Below, in pieces: positions 7,657-16,278 of a DNA stretch of 45,847 nucleotides. Every line of letters begins with the position of its first letter. The stretch's first letter is position 1. The notes below the pieces were generated by a model. That model saw only the letters and a list, made by a program, of their open reading frames with translations, did not search any database and was not told the origin of the DNA. Where the stretch lies: NCBI GenBank assembly GCA_947632195.1, contig CANROE010000016.1, positions 1 through 45,847 on the forward strand, given 5' to 3'. The position numbers were made by a program, and so were the translations under genes. This DNA is from an uncultured Clostridia bacterium (GTDB lineage Bacteria > Bacillota > Clostridia > Christensenellales > Borkfalkiaceae).

Positions 7657-7967
7657 AGGAACTGCGCGCGGGGCGAAATGACAATATAGCCCTTGGCGCC
7701 ACTCCGAGGCGCAAAGGACAGCAAGTAATGCTCGCCTCGCGGTCGCGCGGGACAGCAAAAGGGTAAGCGCGTCATTCCGAGCCGAAAAGGAAACAACGAA
7801 GTCCGACAGGAAAAATCTTCGAGGGAATCTTGCTACGGTCAAGTACGCTTAAAACCGGATCAAACATACCAAGATGCCTTCGCGGACTTTCTTTAACGGA
7901 CTGTGTAAACACAATTCGGCTCATCATGACGCCGTGTAAAATGACAGAAACACCAATTATCATAAAA
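7657..7967. repeat. Further repeat fragments upstream of clpB
   Basis: 7687-7760 is a truncated type B unit. 7770-7933 is bounded by imperfect arms (CGTCATTCCGAGCCGAA against TTCGGCTCATCATGACG), related to the repeat at 104-198. No gene seen. I looked for the clpB promoter and for CIRCE or CtsR sites here; a TAAAAT at 7937-7942 could be a -10 but has no good -35. Confidence 0.5.
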
Positions 7968-7980
7968 AGGAGGAAAAAAT

Positions 7981-10554
7981 ATGGACGCAAATAAATACAC
8001 GCAAAAATCGCTCGCGGCGGTGCAGGCGGCGCAGAATACCGCGCTCGAATACGGCAACTCCGAACTCGGCACCCTGCACCTCTGCCTCGCCCTTCTCGAA
8101 AGCGACGGGCTCGTCTACCGCATTCTCTCCCGCGCAGGACTGGACGCAAACGGGTTTCAACGCGCCGTCAAGGAGGAGGTGGAACGCCTTCCCCGCGTCT
8201 CGGGCAGCGGCGCAGGACAGGCCTATGCGACCCCCGCGCTCGCCCGTACCCTCGCCGAGGCGGAAAAACTCGCCGCAAGCATGAAGGACGACTACGTCTC
8301 CGTGGAGCACCTCTTCCTGTGCCTCTTCGACAACGCTGACGACCGCTTAAAAGCCGTTTTCAAACGTTTCGGCGTCACGAAGGACGGTTTCCTCAAAGGC
8401 ATGAAGGAAGTGCGCGGCAACCAGAACGTCAAGAGCGATAACCCCGAAGAGTCCTACGAGGCGCTCGAAAAGTACGGCATGGACCTCACCAAACGGGCGC
8501 GCGAACACAAACTCGAACCCGTCATCGGCAGAGACGAGGAGATCCGCAACGTCATCCGCATTCTCTCCCGCAAGACAAAGAACAACCCCGTGCTCATCGG
8601 CGAACCCGGCGTGGGCAAAACGGCGATCGCCGAGGGGCTCGCCCAGCGGATCGTAAAGGGGGACGTGCCCGAGGGGCTCAAACATAAGACCCTCTTCTCC
8701 CTCGACATGGGCGCGCTCATCGCGGGCGCGAAGTACCGCGGCGAATTCGAAGAGCGCTTGAAAGCCGTCTTGCAGGAAGTGACCAAGTCGGAGGGGAATA
8801 TCCTTCTCTTCATCGACGAGCTGCACACCGTCGTCGGCGCGGGCAAAACGGAGGGCGCGATGGACGCGGGCAACCTCTTAAAGCCCCTGCTTGCGCGGGG
8901 CGAGCTGCACTGTATCGGCGCGACCACCCTCGACGAATACCGCAAGTACATTGAAAAGGACGCGGCCTTGGAGCGGCGGTTCCAGCCCGTACTCGTGGGG
9001 GAGCCGACCGTCGAGGACACCATCTCCATTCTGAGAGGCCTCAAAGAGCGGTTTGAGATCTTCCACGGCGTGCGCATTCACGACGACGCCCTCGTCGCGG
9101 CGGCAACCCTTTCAAACCGCTACATCTCCGACCGCTTTTTGCCCGACAAGGCGATCGACCTCGTGGACGAAGCGGCGGCGATGATCCGTACGGAGATCGA
9201 CTCCATGCCCGCCGAGATGGACGCCCTCAACCGCAAGATCATTCAGCTCGAAGTGGAGGAGAACGCCCTCGAAAAGGAGCAGGACAACCTCTCCCGTACC
9301 CGCCTCGAATCGCTCAAAAAGGAACTCGCCGACTGCAAGGAAAAGTTCAACGGCATGAAGGCGAAGTGGGAGGATGAAAAGGCGGAGATCCGCGCCGAGA
9401 AGGAGCTCAAAGAAAAGCTCGACACCCTGCGCGGCGAGCTGGAAAACGCGAAACAGCGGGGGGACTACAACACGGCCGGACGGCTCGAATACGGCGAGAT
9501 CCCCGCGCTCGAAAAGAAACTCTCCGCCGCCAAAGAGGCGCAGCGCGACAACGCGCTCTTGCAGGACGAGGTGACCAAAGAGCAGATCGACCAGATCGTG
9601 GCGCGGTGGACGGGAATCCCCGTGACCCGCTTAAAAGAGGGCGAGAAGGCCAAACTTCTCCGCCTGCCCGAAGAGATACACAAGCGGCTCGTGGGGCAGG
9701 AAGAGGCCGTTACGAAGGTCTCGGAGGCGATTTTGCGGGCAAGAGCGGGCATCTCCGACCCCAACCGTCCCATCGGTTCCTTCCTGTTCCTCGGACCCAC
9801 CGGCGTCGGCAAGACGGAGCTTTGCAAATCGCTTGCGGAAAATCTCTTCGACGACGAAAAGAACATGGTGCGGATCGACATGAGCGAGTACATGGAGAAG
9901 TTCTCCGTTTCCCGTCTCGTGGGCGCCCCTCCCGGATATGTCGGCTACGAAGAGGGGGGCACGCTCACCGAGGCCGTCCGCCGCAAACCCTACTCCATCG
10001 TGCTCTTCGACGAGATCGAAAAGGCGCACCCAGACGTATTCAATATCCTCTTACAGGTGCTCGACGACGGCAGGATCACCGATTCGCAGGGCAGAACGGT
10101 GGACTTCAAGAACACCATCATCATCCTCACCTCCAACTTGGGCTCGGACATCATCTCCGAGGGGATCGAAAACGGCGAAGTGAGCGCGAGCGCACGCGAG
10201 GAAGTAAACGATCTCTTAAAGCGCTCCTTCCGCCCCGAGTTTTTGAACAGATTGGACGAGATCATCCTCTTTCAGCCGCTCTCGCGGGAGAATGTCTCGG
10301 GCATTGTGGACATCATGCTCGAAAAGCTCAAAGCGCGCTTGAAAGCAGAGCACATCACCCTCGAAGTGACGAACGCCGCAAAGCAATATATTGCGGACTT
10401 CGGCTACGACAGCGTGTACGGCGCGCGTCCCTTGAAACGGTTCTTGCAGACGCACGCCGAGACCCCCATTGCAAAATACCTGATCGAAAAAGACCCGCCT
10501 GCGGGCGCCCTTCTCACCCTCGACAGGGGAGAAGGGGGGCTTGTTTTGAGATAA
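7981..10554 (+). CDS. clpB: ATP-dependent disaggregase ClpB
   Basis: An 857-residue Hsp100 chaperone that, with DnaK, extracts and refolds aggregated proteins in the cytosol. Domains in order: double Clp N-domain (residues about 1-145), first AAA+ module with Walker [10 protein letters not shown] near residue 207 and Walker [15 protein letters not shown], a long coiled-coil middle domain (about 400-530, rich in [20 protein letters not shown]), second AAA+ module with Walker [10 protein letters not shown] near 603 and Walker [14 protein letters not shown], and the C-terminal D2-small domain. The middle domain distinguishes ClpB from ClpC/ClpA, and no ClpP-binding loop was noticed. ATG at 7981 follows AGGAGG closely. 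The length is normal. No CIRCE or CtsR operator was convincing upstream. Confidence 0.95.
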   Translation: MDANKYTQKSLAAVQAAQNTALEYGNSELGTLHLCLALLESDGLVYRILSRAGLDANGFQRAVKEEVERLPRVSGSGAGQAYATPALARTLAEAEKLAASMKDDYVSVEHLFLCLFDNADDRLKAVFKRFGVTKDGFLKGMKEVRGNQNVKSDNPEESYEALEKYGMDLTKRAREHKLEPVIGRDEEIRNVIRILSRKTKNNPVLIGEPGVGKTAIAEGLAQRIVKGDVPEGLKHKTLFSLDMGALIAGAKYRGEFEERLKAVLQEVTKSEGNILLFIDELHTVVGAGKTEGAMDAGNLLKPLLARGELHCIGATTLDEYRKYIEKDAALERRFQPVLVGEPTVEDTISILRGLKERFEIFHGVRIHDDALVAAATLSNRYISDRFLPDKAIDLVDEAAAMIRTEIDSMPAEMDALNRKIIQLEVEENALEKEQDNLSRTRLESLKKELADCKEKFNGMKAKWEDEKAEIRAEKELKEKLDTLRGELENAKQRGDYNTAGRLEYGEIPALEKKLSAAKEAQRDNALLQDEVTKEQIDQIVARWTGIPVTRLKEGEKAKLLRLPEEIHKRLVGQEEAVTKVSEAILRARAGISDPNRPIGSFLFLGPTGVGKTELCKSLAENLFDDEKNMVRIDMSEYMEKFSVSRLVGAPPGYVGYEEGGTLTEAVRRKPYSIVLFDEIEKAHPDVFNILLQVLDDGRITDSQGRTVDFKNTIIILTSNLGSDIISEGIENGEVSASAREEVNDLLKRSFRPEFLNRLDEIILFQPLSRENVSGIVDIMLEKLKARLKAEHITLEVTNAAKQYIADFGYDSVYGARPLKRFLQTHAETPIAKYLIEKDPPAGALLTLDRGEGGLVLR

Positions 10555-10565
10555 GGTTATTTTGC

Positions 10566-10604
10566 GGGCGGCGCGCGGCAAATGCTGTTTGCCGCGCGCC
10601 GCCC
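10566..10604 (+). terminator. Terminator after clpB
   Basis: A perfect 17-bp stem (10566-10582 with 10588-10604) with a TGCTG loop, followed by a pyrimidine-rich tract containing T-runs. It lies 11 bases after the clpB stop. Confidence 0.85.
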
Positions 10605-10720
10605 TCATTTTCTTTTTCCTTTTCCTTATCATTTTCATTTTCTTTTTCATTCGCATTATCATTCTCATTTGCATTCTCATTCTCATTATCGCTTGGATTT
10701 GCTTCGTTTGCTTGTGTTTA
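10605..10720. repeat. Low-complexity pyrimidine tract
   Basis: About 100 bases built almost only of degenerate CATTTT, CATTCT and CTTTTT hexamers, strongly pyrimidine-biased on the plus strand. It sits between the clpB terminator and the recX promoter. It reads through as a low-complexity frame on both strands, which is a compositional effect and not coding. Confidence 0.8.
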
Positions 10721-10721
10721 T

Positions 10722-10760
10722 CTTTTTCCCCTTGCAAAGAGGGGAAAAAGGTGGTATAAT
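10722..10760 (+). promoter_or_regulatory. recX promoter with -35 inside an inverted repeat
   Basis: TTGCAA (10732-10737), 17-bp spacer and TATAAT (10755-10760) preceded by TGG (extended -10). CTTTTTCCCC (10722-10731) and GGGGAAAAAG (10741-10750) form a perfect 10-bp inverted repeat flanking the -35, a possible operator. The recX ATG starts 6 bases after the -10, so the predicted start of transcription coincides with the start codon. Confidence 0.8.
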
Positions 10761-10766
10761 CAAGCT

Positions 10767-11378
10767 ATGGAAATTACGGCGATCACCCCGCAGGTGAAGG
10801 ACAAGACAAGGTGCAACATCGAGACGGACGGCAGATTTTACTGCGGTATGAAACTCGAAACGGTGATTTCAAACCGTCTCAAAGTGGGCATGCACGTCAC
10901 CGAAGAGGAGCTCTCCCGCATGCAGCTCGAAAGTGAGAAACGCACCGCCCTCGACAAGGCGCTCTCCCACATCACCGCGACGATGAAAACAGAGAAAGAA
11001 GTGCGCGACTACCTCAAAAAGAAGGGGTATCTGCTCGACGTGTGCGACTATGTGGCGGAACGCATGAAGGAGTACGGCTTTCTCGACGACGGCGCGTATG
11101 CAGTGGCGTATGCGGAGCACGCCGTCTCCCGCAAGGGGAAGATACTCATCGCCATGGAGCTCAGGCAAAAGGGAGTTCCGGAGGAGGACATCGAGAGCGC
11201 GCTCGGCGGTTTGGAGGGCGAGGCGGAGAGCGCGAAAGCCATTCTCGAAAAATATCTGCGCGGAAAGCCGCTCGACAAAAAGACGCTGCAAAAGGCGTTT
11301 TCCCATCTTCTCGGGAAGGGATTTGACTACGACACCGCCCGCGCCGCCCTCGGCTCTCTTGCGGAGGAGGACGAATGA
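10767..11378 (+). CDS. recX: RecX family regulatory protein
   Basis: A 203-residue RecX: a beta-rich N-terminus typical of Firmicute members (MEITAITPQVKDKTRCNIETD) followed by helical RecX repeats, with KEVRDYLKKKGY, MKEYGFLDDGAYAVAYAEH, GKILIAMELRQKGVPEEDIESAL and a last repeat to KGFDYDTARAALGSLAEEDE. RecX modulates RecA filaments. The start is well fixed by homology of the N-terminus, yet there is no leader or ribosome site: the TATAAT box ends 6 bases before ATG, implying a leaderless mRNA. Its stop overlaps the birA ATG by four bases (ATGA), so the operon is recX-birA-nnr. Confidence 0.9.
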   Translation: MEITAITPQVKDKTRCNIETDGRFYCGMKLETVISNRLKVGMHVTEEELSRMQLESEKRTALDKALSHITATMKTEKEVRDYLKKKGYLLDVCDYVAERMKEYGFLDDGAYAVAYAEHAVSRKGKILIAMELRQKGVPEEDIESALGGLEGEAESAKAILEKYLRGKPLDKKTLQKAFSHLLGKGFDYDTARAALGSLAEEDE

Positions 11379-12055
11379 AACGCGTCTATCTCGAAGAAAC
11401 TTCCTCTACAAACGACGTCATCAAGGCGTATCTGGCGGGCGGGGAGAACGTCGTCGTCTGCGCAGAGCGGCAGACGGGGGGCAGGGGCACCAAGGGGCGC
11501 TCCTTTTCCTCGGAGAAAGGGGGCGTGTATCTCTCCGCGCTCACTTTTTACAAAGAACTTCCCGCCGAGCGTGCCTTTGAAGTGATGGCGCATGCGGCGG
11601 TTGCCGTCTGCAAAACGCTCTCCTCCTTCGGCATTTCGCCCGAGATCAAGTGGAGCAACGACGTGCTCGCGGGCGGCAGAAAAATTTCGGGTATTCTCAC
11701 CGAGAACATTGTCTCGGGGGGATTTGTGAAGGCGAGCGTCGTCGGCGTCGGGCTGAATGTGTCCAACCCGCTCAAAGGGCTTGAAACGATCGCCGTCAAC
11801 ATGGCGGAACTTCTGCCTTCTCCCCCGCCGGCGGAGGCGGTGCGCGAAAAACTCATCGAAGAGCTCTTTTCGCCCACCCGCTTTTCCGACTATCTCGGCT
11901 ATGTGAAATTTTTGGGGAAGGACGTCCGCGTCACAGAGGGGGAGCGGCAATACACGGCCGCCGCGCGGGAGATTTTGCCCGACGGACGGCTGCTCATCGA
12001 AGAGAACGGGGAGCTGCGCGCCCTCTCTTCGGCGGAAATCGCGATCAGGTGGTAG
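11375..12055 (+). CDS. birA: Biotin--[acetyl-CoA-carboxylase] ligase (no repressor domain)
   Basis: A 226-residue biotin protein ligase. It begins directly with the catalytic domain (EETSSTNDVIKAY), then ERQTGGRGTKGRSFSSEKGGVYLS, which contains the biotinyl-AMP loop, and IKWSNDVLAGGRKISGIL with the catalytic KWxND lysine, followed by a small SH3-like C-terminal domain. The N-terminal helix-turn-helix of bifunctional BirA is absent, so this form should biotinylate carboxyl-carrier proteins but not bind DNA. The ribosome site GGAGGAGG lies in the end of recX. Confidence 0.92.
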   Translation: MKRVYLEETSSTNDVIKAYLAGGENVVVCAERQTGGRGTKGRSFSSEKGGVYLSALTFYKELPAERAFEVMAHAAVAVCKTLSSFGISPEIKWSNDVLAGGRKISGILTENIVSGGFVKASVVGVGLNVSNPLKGLETIAVNMAELLPSPPPAEAVREKLIEELFSPTRFSDYLGYVKFLGKDVRVTEGERQYTAAAREILPDGRLLIEENGELRALSSAEIAIRW

Positions 12056-12061
12056 AAAGAC

Positions 12062-13546
12062 ATGAAATATTCCTATTCTTTTTCGGAAATGCGCATAGCG
12101 GACGGGGAGGCGGTGGAAAAGGCCACTTCCTCGCTCGAACTCATGGAGCGCGCGGGCAAGGGGCTTGCGGAGGCGGTGCTCCGCGCCATGAAGGAACGGA
12201 AGGTCGCCGATGTGCTCTTCGTCTGCGGCGGGGGCAATAACGGGGGTGACGGCTTTGTCGCCGCCCGCATTCTGCACGGGCAGGGGGCGGACGTCGCCGT
12301 TTTGTGCCTTGCGGGGAAATTCTCCCACGACTGCGCCGTAAACGCCAAAAAGTACAAAGGCGAACTCTTCGGCAGGATCCCGCGCAGGCGGTATGCGCTC
12401 ATCGTGGACTGCATCTTCGGCACGGGGCTGAGATCGGCGCCCGAGGGCGAGGCCGCCGCGCTCATCTCCTTTATCAACGGCAGCGGCGCCTACGTCCTTT
12501 CGTGCGATCTGCCGAGCGGGCTCTCCGAAAACGGCGTGGCGCTCTCCCCCTGCGTCAAGGCGGATGAAACGGTCACGGTCGGCGGCATGAAAAACGCCAT
12601 CCTGCTTGCGGACGGCGCGGATCATGCGGGAAAAATTTCCCTTACGGACATCGGTCTTGATTTGCACGTCGGCACGGAAGTGTGGGAGAGCGGGGACGTA
12701 AAAGCCCTCTTCCCGCCCAAAAAGTCCCACTCCAACAAGGGAAACTACGGCAGCGTCGCCATTCTCATGACCTGTAATACCCTCGGCGCGCCCCTGCTTG
12801 CGGCGGGTGCGGCGCTCAAATCGGGCGCGGGCTACACCGATATTTATATGACTTCCTCGGCTGTCCCCTGTGAGGACGGGGCGAAACTTGCGTACTTCCA
12901 AGCGGCGGACGAACTCCACCGCGTGCTATGCGCCGCGAAATATCCCGCCTGCCGCTTTACTTTTTACGACGGCGAACCCATCTTCACCGAGGCAGCCGCC
13001 TTCGGCATGGGCGCGGGCGTGGGGGAGGGAACGCGCACCGTCTTGAACGAGCTCCTTTCCACCTACAAAGGCACGCTTGTGCTCGACGCGGACGCGCTGA
13101 ACACCCTTTCGATGTTCGGCAAGGAGCCGCTGAAAACAAAGAACTGCAACGTCGTCATCACCCCGCACATCAAGGAATTTTCCCGCCTTACGAATAAAAC
13201 GGTGGAAGAAGTTTTGGTCAGCAGCGTGGAGCTTGCCAAAGGGTTTGCCGCAGAGTACGGCGTGACCGTCGTGCTCAAAAACAACCGCACGCTCGTCACC
13301 GACGGAGCGCGGACGGCGATCGTCACGGCGGGCTCTCCCGCGCTTGCAAAGGGGGGCAGCGGCGATGTGCTCGCGGGCCTTCTTGCGGGCACTTGCGCAA
13401 GGGGGATCCCTCCCTTCGAGGCGGCGTGCGCGTCCTGCTATTTGCTCGGACGGGCGGGAGAACTCGCAGAAGAGAAGTTCGGACAGTACTCCGCAGCCGC
13501 AGACGACATCATCGGGCTCCTGCCGCAGGCGATCCTTTCTCTTTAA
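12062..13546 (+). CDS. nnr: Bifunctional NAD(P)H-hydrate epimerase / ADP-dependent dehydratase
   Basis: A 494-residue fusion of YjeF_N epimerase and carbohydrate-kinase-like dehydratase that repairs damaged NAD(P)H hydrates in the cytosol. The N-terminal half carries LMERAGKGLAEAV, the loop CGGGNNGGDGFVAARIL near residue 57 and DCIFGTGLR. The C-terminal half (from about residue 220) carries HSNKGNYGSVAIL, VLDADALNTL, VVITPHIKEFSRL and the nucleotide-binding GGSGDVLAGLLAG near residue 432. It lies 6 bases after birA in the same operon. Its stop overlaps that of the convergent gene (13543-13546). Confidence 0.92.
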   Translation: MKYSYSFSEMRIADGEAVEKATSSLELMERAGKGLAEAVLRAMKERKVADVLFVCGGGNNGGDGFVAARILHGQGADVAVLCLAGKFSHDCAVNAKKYKGELFGRIPRRRYALIVDCIFGTGLRSAPEGEAAALISFINGSGAYVLSCDLPSGLSENGVALSPCVKADETVTVGGMKNAILLADGADHAGKISLTDIGLDLHVGTEVWESGDVKALFPPKKSHSNKGNYGSVAILMTCNTLGAPLLAAGAALKSGAGYTDIYMTSSAVPCEDGAKLAYFQAADELHRVLCAAKYPACRFTFYDGEPIFTEAAAFGMGAGVGEGTRTVLNELLSTYKGTLVLDADALNTLSMFGKEPLKTKNCNVVITPHIKEFSRLTNKTVEEVLVSSVELAKGFAAEYGVTVVLKNNRTLVTDGARTAIVTAGSPALAKGGSGDVLAGLLAGTCARGIPPFEAACASCYLLGRAGELAEEKFGQYSAAADDIIGLLPQAILSL

Positions 13547-14298
13547 GCGTACCCGAAAAGACGGACCGCCACGGCGCAAAACAGTAAAATTCCGCCCGAG
13601 ATCACATAATAGAGGGGGAAGAAGGTAAAAAGGCTCATCAAGAGCAGCAGCGCACCGCTCACGAAAAAGGGGCGGGCGTTGCTCTTTGAAAAGGAGCGGC
13701 GCAGTTTTTGTCTGACTGTCTTGCGCGGGATCTCGCCGCAGATGAGGGGTGAGGGCACCGTCTGCGTGCGGGAGAAGAGGGAATAGACCTCCTCCCCGCA
13801 GAGCGCTTTGAGCCCGAAGGAGGAGAGCAGTTTCTCTGCGTCCGCCGAGAGCGCGTTGCAGGCGATCAAGAAGGGTTCCTTGCCGTATTTGCGCAGGAGC
13901 AGGGCGATCTCGTCCGCGCCGACGGGCTCCATTTGAAAGAGGGGGACGAGGGGCGTGCCGTCCAGAGAGAGGACGTCTTTTTCGCAGTGGGCGGCTCTTC
14001 CGTCGGCGAGAAGGGCGGCAAGCAGCGCCGCCCGCACCCGTTCGGGCTGTTCGAGCGCGAGGTGTAGGAGCAGCGCCTCCTGTTCTTCCCGCTCCTTCTT
14101 ACTCAAAAGCTTTTTGCGATGGCTCCGATAGAGCAGGAGAAAGACGATCGCGCCCACCGAAAGGGCAATGGCGGCCGCACACACGCAGGAGAGCCAGAGC
14201 GGCGCCTCATAAAAGCGCAGAATGCTCAGACTGAAAACAAACGCGCAGACGGTATAAAAGAGAAGATCGCTCAGATCGGCAAACCGAAAATGTTTCAT
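13543..14298 (-). CDS. Unknown four-helix membrane protein
   Basis: A 251-residue protein I do not recognise. It has two hydrophobic helices near the N-terminus (about residues 10-30 and 34-57), a charged stretch (RSHRKKLLSKKEREEQEALL), a soluble middle domain with LSLDGTPLVPLFQMEPVGADEIALLLRKYG and LIACNALSADAEKLLSSF, and two C-terminal helices (about 209-246). The arrangement suggests a cytosolic domain between two hairpins. The middle shows an alpha/beta pattern but no catalytic motif I can name. No clear ribosome site precedes ATG 14296-14298. It runs convergent to nnr and divergent from nadD. Confidence 0.7.
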   Translation of the reverse strand: MKHFRFADLSDLLFYTVCAFVFSLSILRFYEAPLWLSCVCAAAIALSVGAIVFLLLYRSHRKKLLSKKEREEQEALLLHLALEQPERVRAALLAALLADGRAAHCEKDVLSLDGTPLVPLFQMEPVGADEIALLLRKYGKEPFLIACNALSADAEKLLSSFGLKALCGEEVYSLFSRTQTVPSPLICGEIPRKTVRQKLRRSFSKSNARPFFVSGALLLLMSLFTFFPLYYVISGGILLFCAVAVRLFGYA

Positions 14299-14333
14299 GT
14301 CATGATTTTTGACACGGAATTTTTATTTTAGTC

Positions 14334-14362
14334 TTGCAAAGAGCAAAAAAGTGTGGTATGAT
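14334..14362 (+). promoter_or_regulatory. nadD promoter, start codon at predicted +1
   Basis: TTGCAA (14334-14339), 17-bp spacer, TATGAT (14357-14362) preceded by TGG. The nadD ATG at 14369 is exactly 6 bases after the -10 box. The element resembles the recX promoter beyond the two hexamers: both have TTGCAAAGAG followed by an A-run and GTGG before the -10. Confidence 0.8.
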
Positions 14363-14368
14363 GAGGAT

Positions 14369-15499
14369 ATGAAAGTGGCGATCTTCGGCGGTTCGTTCGA
14401 CCCCGTACACACAGAGCACGTCCGCCTTGCCAAGGCGGCGACAGAAGAGCTCGGGCTCGACCGGTTGCTCGTCATGCCTTCCTGCCGCGCGCCGCACAAG
14501 TCTGACGGACCCGTAGCCGGCGGGCAGGAACGGCTCGAAATGTGCCGCATCGCCTTTGCCGGCCTTGAATGCGCCGAAGTCAGCGATTTCGAGCTCTGCG
14601 CGGGCGGAACGAGCTATTCCTACCTCACCTGCCGCTATTTACGGGAGAAGTTTCCCGCTGCCGAGCGGTATTTTCTCGTCGGCGCGGATATGCTCGAAAA
14701 TTTTTTCTTTTGGAAAGAACCCGACGACATTTTGCAAAACGTCAGGCTCGTCGCCTGCGGCAGGGGAAAGGAGAGCATCCAAACCCTGCACGGGCGGTTC
14801 CGCGCCCGCTTTCAAACCGACTTTCTAGAACTCTCCTTCTGCGGGGAGGACCTTTCCTCCTCCGAGGCGCGGGTGGCACTCGCATTCGGGAAGGAGCCGA
14901 GCGGCATAGACGGAAGAGTACTGCAATATATCCGCGAGAAGGGGCTCTACCGCTACGGTGCGGCGCGGGCGTTGGAGCTCGAAACGCCCGAACGCAGGGA
15001 GCACAGCTACCGCGTGGCGCTCCTTGCCGTAAAGCGGGCAAAGAGCCTCGGCATTCCCTTTGAAAAGGCCCTTCTTGCCGCCATGCTGCACGACTGCGGG
15101 AAGTATGTCCCGCCGCAGAGCCCCCTGCTTTCGGGGTTCACGCCGCCCGAGGGTGTGCCGCAGCCCGTTCTGCACCAATACACGGGCGCCTATCTTGCAG
15201 AGCACGCGTTCGGGATCTGCGATGAGGAAATTCTGCGGGCGATCTCCTATCACACAAGCGGCAGAGAGGGAATGAGCACCCTTGAAAAACTGCTCTACCT
15301 TGCCGACCTCTTGGAGGAGGGGAGAACTTTTCGCGGCGTGGAGGAGCTGCGCAGCCTCTTTTGGGAAGACCTCGACGCCTGTCTTGCCCGTTCGCTCAAA
15401 GAACAGGTGGAATATCTCATGAGTACGGGAAAGCCCGTCTATCCGCTCACGTTGCAGGCGGAACGCTATTATAGCGCGCTCGAAAGGGCGAAAAATTGA
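14369..15499 (+). CDS. nadD: Fused nicotinate-nucleotide adenylyltransferase NadD and YqeK HD hydrolase
   Basis: A 376-residue fusion. Residues 1-190 are NadD, which makes deamido-NAD from NaMN and ATP: IFGGSFDPVHTEHVRLA (the HxxH nucleotidyltransferase motif, with Glu where Gly is usual), PSCRAPHKS, YFLVGADMLENFFFWKEPDDIL and SSSEAR. Residues about 205-376 are YqeK-like, an HD-domain phosphohydrolase of the Ap4A-cleaving type: EHSYRVALLAV, AAMLHDCGKY and AISYHTSGREGMSTLEKLLYLADLLEEGR. In many Firmicutes these are adjacent genes (nadD-yqeK-rsfS), so the fusion keeps the order. ATG at 14369 is the family N-terminus and has no ribosome site; only 6 bases separate it from the -10 box. Confidence 0.93.
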   Translation: MKVAIFGGSFDPVHTEHVRLAKAATEELGLDRLLVMPSCRAPHKSDGPVAGGQERLEMCRIAFAGLECAEVSDFELCAGGTSYSYLTCRYLREKFPAAERYFLVGADMLENFFFWKEPDDILQNVRLVACGRGKESIQTLHGRFRARFQTDFLELSFCGEDLSSSEARVALAFGKEPSGIDGRVLQYIREKGLYRYGAARALELETPERREHSYRVALLAVKRAKSLGIPFEKALLAAMLHDCGKYVPPQSPLLSGFTPPEGVPQPVLHQYTGAYLAEHAFGICDEEILRAISYHTSGREGMSTLEKLLYLADLLEEGRTFRGVEELRSLFWEDLDACLARSLKEQVEYLMSTGKPVYPLTLQAERYYSALERAKN

Positions 15500-15504
15500 T
15501 GTTT

Positions 15505-15562
15505 GCATAGTACTATTTCAGACATAAACCGCAAGATATAGGTACTATGTGTGACATAATAA
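15505..15562. promoter_or_regulatory. Double-palindrome motif upstream of rsfS
   Basis: TTTGCATAGTACTAT followed by TTCAGACATAA matches, in reverse orientation and with about three differences, the stretch over the tsaD start codon at 21892-21917. A second partial copy (GGTACTATGTGTGACATAA) lies about 30 bases downstream, just before the rsfS ribosome site. ATAGTACTAT and TATGTCNGACATA are each palindromes. It may be an operator or a small dispersed element. Confidence 0.55.
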
Positions 15563-15583
15563 CAAATCGGGAGGGAAAAATCT

Positions 15584-15934
15584 ATGGAAAGTAAAGAACT
15601 TGCAAGGGAGTGTTGCAGAGCGCTTTCGGCAAAAAAAGGCGAGGACATCGTCATTCTCGACGTGAGCGATCAGACGGTGGTCTGCTCCTATTTTGTCATT
15701 GCGAGCGGCAAGAGCACCACGCAGGTGCGGGCGCTGGGCGACAACGTGGAGGAAGAACTCAAAAAGAAGTTCGGCCTGTACCCCGAGCGCACCGAGGGGC
15801 TCCGCGAAGGGCGTTGGGGTGTGCTCGACTACGGCGACGTCGTCGTGCATATCTTCAATGAGGAAAGCAGGCTCTTTTACTATCTCGAACGCCTTTGGGA
15901 CAGTGGGCAGAACGTCACCAAATACGAAGAGTGA
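15584..15934 (+). CDS. rsfS: Ribosomal silencing factor RsfS
   Basis: A 116-residue RsfS/Iojap protein: KKGEDIVILDVSDQTVVCSYFVIASGKSTTQVRALGDNVEE, then EGLREGRWGVLDYGDVVVHIFNEESRLFYYLERLW, the full family signature. It binds ribosomal protein uL14 and blocks subunit joining, lowering translation in starvation. ATG at 15584 has CGGGAGGG as ribosome site. It follows the nadD-yqeK fusion by 84 bases, the usual Firmicute neighbourhood. Confidence 0.94.
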   Translation: MESKELARECCRALSAKKGEDIVILDVSDQTVVCSYFVIASGKSTTQVRALGDNVEEELKKKFGLYPERTEGLREGRWGVLDYGDVVVHIFNEESRLFYYLERLWDSGQNVTKYEE

Positions 15935-15981
15935 AGGCGCGGGACTGTCCCGCTTTTCGCACCACGAAACCAAACGACACA

Positions 15982-16014
15982 AGAAAAGGGGGCGCCGCAC
16001 GGCGTCCTCTTTTC
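15982..16014. terminator. Bidirectional terminator between rsfS and a convergent gene
   Basis: AGAAAAGGGGGCGCC pairs with GGCGTCCTCTTTTCT, including G-T wobbles, around a GCAC loop. The A/T-rich feet give T-runs on either strand. Confidence 0.7.
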
Positions 16015-16029
16015 TGTAAGGAAAGAAGT

Positions 16030-16272
16030 TTAACGGAAACTGATCTCTTTCGGCTCGCCGAATTCTTTCTTCGGGCGCTTTTTCTTGCGCTCGACGATGT
16101 AATAAACGGGCTCGGGCTTTTTCTCGGGCACGGACGGAGGCTGCGGCGGCAATTTGCGGTAGGAGCGGTACCCTGCGGCGATCAATTTGAGCACGAGCGC
16201 AACGATAAATGCAAGGAGGAATACGACGAGGCACCAGCCGGCGCCCTGTCCTTGGACGGAGAGAAGTGGCAT
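16030..16272 (-). CDS. Small single-pass membrane protein
   Basis: An 80-residue protein: a short N-terminus, one hydrophobic helix (about residues 13-34, CLVVFLLAFIVALVLKLIAA), a proline-rich linker (LPPQPPSVPEKKPEP) and a basic C-terminus VYYIVERKKKRPKKEFGEPKEISFR. The tail looks cytoplasmic and conserved-like, but I cannot name the family. ATG 16270-16272 is the only plausible start. The minus-strand TACAAT box preceded by TGT (16279-16284) ends 6 bases before this ATG, so the mRNA is predicted leaderless. Confidence 0.7.
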   Translation of the reverse strand: MPLLSVQGQGAGWCLVVFLLAFIVALVLKLIAAGYRSYRKLPPQPPSVPEKKPEPVYYIVERKKKRPKKEFGEPKEISFR

Positions 16273-16278
16273 GCCGGC

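Noticed and set aside
7299..7842. Overlapping ORFs of 60-165 residues on both strands
   Set aside because: All lie in the type A/B repeat cluster and are produced by the repeats.
7770..7980. CIRCE or CtsR operator upstream of clpB
   Set aside because: No TTAGCACTC inverted repeat; GGTCAAGTACGCTTAAA resembles half a CtsR site only weakly.
9606..10766. Plus-strand extension of the recX frame across the end of clpB
   Set aside because: The real gene starts at the RecX N-terminus at 10767; upstream part lies out of frame in clpB and in the low-complexity tract.
11327..12919. 530-residue minus-strand open frame
   Set aside because: Antisense to birA and nnr; composition is that of a shadow frame.
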